The position numbers and the translations under genes were made by a program. DNA of 64,000 bases from DATBGO01 sp963695645 (GTDB taxonomy: Bacteria; Actinomycetota; Actinomycetes; Streptosporangiales; Streptosporangiaceae). The stretch covers positions 868,001 through 932,000 of the forward strand of contig CAVOHC010000012.1 of the NCBI GenBank assembly GCA_963695645.1, read 5' to 3'. The notes under the pieces are model-generated. The model had not been told where the DNA came from and searched no databases. It saw only the letters and a list, made by a program, of their open reading frames with translations. The number at the start of each line of letters is the position of its first letter. Position 1 is the stretch's first letter. Positions 62,021 to 64,000 of this stretch are shown here, piece after piece.

Positions 62021-63211
62021 GTGAGATACGCCGACGTCGCCATTCCCCTGGGCCACCTGTGGTCCTCGCCGTTCGCCAAGTGGCAAGGATCGCTCGGAGA
62101 GACCTCTAGCCTCGATTTTGCCGTAGCAGTGACCTCCCGGGCTCTTAACGACCGGGCCGTGGAACCCGGGCAAGTCGACGGGGTGGTCCTGGGATGGACC
62201 GTTCCGCAGCCGCAGATTTTCTTCGGCGCGCCGACTGTAGCGGCACGGGTGGGCGCCACCGGCGTCTCCGGCCCGATGATCAGCCAGGCATGCGCCACGA
62301 GCGTTGCCGCTCTGAATGCCGCGGCCGGTGCCGTATCGGCTGGCGCGGGCATCCAGCTCGTCATCGCCACCGACCGGACATCCAACGGCCCAAGTTTGTC
62401 CTGGCCGGCCCCGTCCCGGCCGGGCGGGGCACCGCTCACCGAGCACTGGATGCTCGACAACTTCGCCAACGACCCGTGGGCCAAAGCGTCGATGATCTCC
62501 GCCGCCGAAGCTGTGGCGGCGGAGATGGGCGTCACCCGCGAGCAGATCGACGAGCTGACAGCATTGCGCTGGGAGCAGTACACCCGGGCGCTTGCCGATG
62601 ACCGCGCATTCCAGCGACGGTATATGGTCCCCATAGAGATTCCCCGCCGCAAGGGCGCACCGCTGATCGTCGACGCAGACGAAGGGGTCCGGTCCAAGGA
62701 ACTGGAGACCATCTCCAAGCTGCCACCCGCATCCCCCGAGTACGTGCATAGCTTCGCCTCCCAGACCCACCCAGCCGACGGCTGCGCCGGCGCCCTGGTT
62801 ACCACCGTGGAACAGGCCCGGGAGATCTCGGCCGGTGAAGGAGTCGCACGGATCCTCGGCATCGGTGTCGCCCGGGTCGGCAAGAGCCGGATGCCCCAGG
62901 CCCCCGTCCCCGCAGCCCGCTCCGCCCTCGGCGCGGCGGGCCGGGATGTCGGCGACATCCTTGCCGTGACCACTCACAACCCCTTCGCGGTGAACGACCT
63001 GTATTTCGCCGCTCAAACCGGGATCGCCCCCGAGGCGATGAATGCCTACGGCTGCAGCCTGATCTTCGGCCACCCGCAGGGCCCGACCGGTCTGCGCTCC
63101 ATCGCCGAGCTCGTCGAGACGCTCCGGTTGCGTGGCGGCGGACTCGGATTGTTCACCGGTTGCGCAGCGGGTGACACCGGGGCAGCTCTGGTGCTCGAGG
63201 TCACCGACTGA
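62021..63211 (+). CDS. Thiolase-family acetyl-CoA acetyltransferase
   Basis: 396 residues. Nucleophilic Cys in SQACATSVAALNAAAGAV near residue 92, His in THNPFAVND near 320, GHP motif in SLIFGHPQGPTGLRS near 350 and a GCAAGD end motif. It could cleave 3-oxoadipyl-CoA or another beta-ketoacyl-CoA. GTG 62021 has AGAAGGAAG upstream. A matching start fragment sits beside the box-operon paaX. Confidence 0.9.
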   Translation: MRYADVAIPLGHLWSSPFAKWQGSLGETSSLDFAVAVTSRALNDRAVEPGQVDGVVLGWTVPQPQIFFGAPTVAARVGATGVSGPMISQACATSVAALNAAAGAVSAGAGIQLVIATDRTSNGPSLSWPAPSRPGGAPLTEHWMLDNFANDPWAKASMISAAEAVAAEMGVTREQIDELTALRWEQYTRALADDRAFQRRYMVPIEIPRRKGAPLIVDADEGVRSKELETISKLPPASPEYVHSFASQTHPADGCAGALVTTVEQAREISAGEGVARILGIGVARVGKSRMPQAPVPAARSALGAAGRDVGDILAVTTHNPFAVNDLYFAAQTGIAPEAMNAYGCSLIFGHPQGPTGLRSIAELVETLRLRGGGLGLFTGCAAGDTGAALVLEVTD

Positions 63212-63214
63212 GAG

Positions 63215-63280
63215 CAGGCCCGCAACCTGATCATGGACCTCGGCGACCAGGCACATCAGGTCAAGTTCATGATCCGCGAC
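63215..63280 (+). mobile_element. Transposase (integrase-core) scrap
   Basis: 22 codons right after the thiolase stop read QARNLIMDLGDQAHQVKFMI and RD, a stretch typical of actinobacterial DDE integrase-type transposases. Nothing more of the element remains. Confidence 0.5.
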
Positions 63281-63374
63281 CTCGGCGGCTGGTTGGCTCT
63301 GCCGCCACGGTCGAAGGGGCGGTCCGCTCGATCGGGAGCACGGCGGAGGCAGTAGCTGGTACCGCTGCTGAGTC

Positions 63375-63534
63375 GCGGCCTGCGGCGCGGTGCGGCCTGC
63401 GGCGCGGTGCGGCCTGCGGCGCGGTGCGGCCTGCGGCGCGGTGCGGCCTGCGGCGCGGTGCGGCCTGCGGCGCGGTGCGGCCTGCGGCGCGGTGCGGCCT
63501 GCGGCGCGGTGCGGCCTGCGGCGCGGTGCGGCCT
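63375..63534. repeat. 17-bp tandem repeat, nine perfect copies
   Basis: Unit GCGGCCTGCGGCGCGGT repeated nine times without change (63375-63527) plus a partial copy. The unit is not a multiple of three, so it is not a coding repeat. Confidence 0.95.
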
Positions 63535-63903
63535 GGCCTTCCCCTCGGCGCGGGTGGTGCGGCCCTCCTGACCGAGGACCTGACTGAGGGTCTGCTGGCA
63601 CCTCACGGACCGCGGGCGCCCGAGGCCATCGCTCCCTGGACCGAGATGGTCGCCCGGTGGTCACCGAAGACATAGCGGCCGGTGTGATGCGGCAGCGGCC
63701 AGCTGGCCGGGTGCGGCGGAATCATGGCAGGCAGCGCGCCGTCGATGAGGCAGAATCGCCGGAGATGCCAGCGGCCGATGAGGCAGAATCGCCGGAGATG
63801 CCAGCGGCGTGGCCAGGGTGGTCCGGTCCGCGGTCCGCGCCGTGCTTAATCAGGCGGGCCGTCCGCAGCTTTGTCGCGGCCGCCGACACGCCCTCGGCGG
63901 CCA
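63535..63903. other. Intergenic region without a recognised gene
   Basis: Contains only the 33-bp duplication below. Short ORFs on both strands have no family features. Confidence 0.45.
63743..63808. repeat. 33-bp tandem duplication
   Basis: Two perfect copies of a unit beginning CGATGAGGCAGAATCGCC (63743-63775 and 63776-63808). Confidence 0.9.
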
Positions 63904-63935
63904 GCCACGTGGCCCGGCGAACCGGGCCACGTGGC
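63904..63935 (-). terminator. Strong hairpin, probable terminator
   Basis: GCCACGTGGCCCGG, CGAA tetraloop, CCGGGCCACGTGGC: a perfect 14-base stem. It lies 21 bases past a minus-strand reading frame that enters from the right edge. No U-tract. Confidence 0.55.
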
Positions 63936-63956
63936 ACATTGGCCGCCTGGGTGCCC

Positions 63957-64000
63957 TTAGGCGAGGAGATCTGGTTCCTTCGACGGGCTCAAGCGGCGCT
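63957..64000 (-). CDS. Possible C-terminal end of a gene entering from the right
   Basis: The minus-strand frame from the edge reads RRLSPSKEPDLLA and then TAA at 63957-63959, followed by a strong hairpin. Too short for family assignment. Confidence 0.3.
   Translation of the reverse strand, partial: RRLSPSKEPDLLA

Noticed and set aside
63375..63534. CRISPR array
   Set aside because: The 17-bp units are directly adjacent with no spacers and no cas genes are present. The same holds for the 24-bp repeat at 8104-8343.
1..64000. tRNA or rRNA genes
   Set aside because: I found no stretch with a credible cloverleaf or rRNA conserved segment.

Overview
The window is a piece of a high-GC actinomycete chromosome. 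Supporting signs are strong third-position GC, frequent GTG starts, three XRE(DUF5753)/DUF397 gene pairs of the WhiJ type, a GTP-dependent PEP carboxykinase, a DUF5134 membrane protein and an Rv1733c-like protein. A member of the Streptosporangiales or a relative is my best guess; that is inference, since no rRNA or other taxonomic marker is present.

Positions 1-12.9 kb are a dense housekeeping block on the + strand: DMT permease (cut by the window edge), pyrG, a NUDIX hydrolase, ald, xerD, parA, scpA, scpB, rluB (frameshifted here), aroH, tyrA, cmk and der. It joins nucleotide synthesis, chromosome segregation, ribosome maturation and the chorismate-to-tyrosine/phenylalanine branch. Positions 12.9-22 kb hold three XRE/DUF397 pairs (one beside an RsbW-like ATPase), interleaved with oxidoreductases and a secreted trypsin-like protease. 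At 22.3-25 kb lie an archaeal-type aspS, preceded by what reads as an Asp-specific T-box leader, and a divergent MarR/YceI pair. Positions 25-33.7 kb are accessory: membrane proteins, a Bcp-type peroxiredoxin, an FAD/NAD(P)-binding protein, an AT-richer gene with a HIT-like HxHxQ-type motif, and a decayed GH3 glycosidase tail, followed by pckG.

Positions 35.7-51 kb form an aromatic-acid catabolic region: a PaaX regulator divergent from an NDP-forming acyl-CoA synthetase, an FAD monooxygenase, a feruloyl-CoA synthase-like enzyme, a second PaaX regulator, and the divergent box operon boxC-boxB-benzoate:CoA ligase-(PaaY-like)-boxD-GNAT. boxD is frameshifted. boxA, the reductase partner of BoxB, is not in the window. 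Two pairs of inverted TGTAG half-sites in the paaX/boxC intergenic region are the likely PaaX operators.

Positions 55-63.3 kb look like a mirror-image, partly deleted copy of the box locus: three tandem paralogues of the benzoate:CoA ligase on the - strand, then a boxB 3' fragment, a paaX 3' fragment on the + strand, a FadR-type GntR regulator, a paaK 5' fragment and a full thiolase. The intact box locus carries a truncated start of that same thiolase next to its paaX. The two loci therefore appear to descend from one arrangement (thiolase-paaX-boxC-boxB-ligase) by inverted duplication and complementary decay. The ligase paralogues differ at three residues just after the TEM motif, where the benzoate pocket lies, which suggests diversification of aryl-acid specificity. 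The right edge holds a transposase scrap, a 17-bp tandem repeat, a 33-bp repeat and a strong hairpin.
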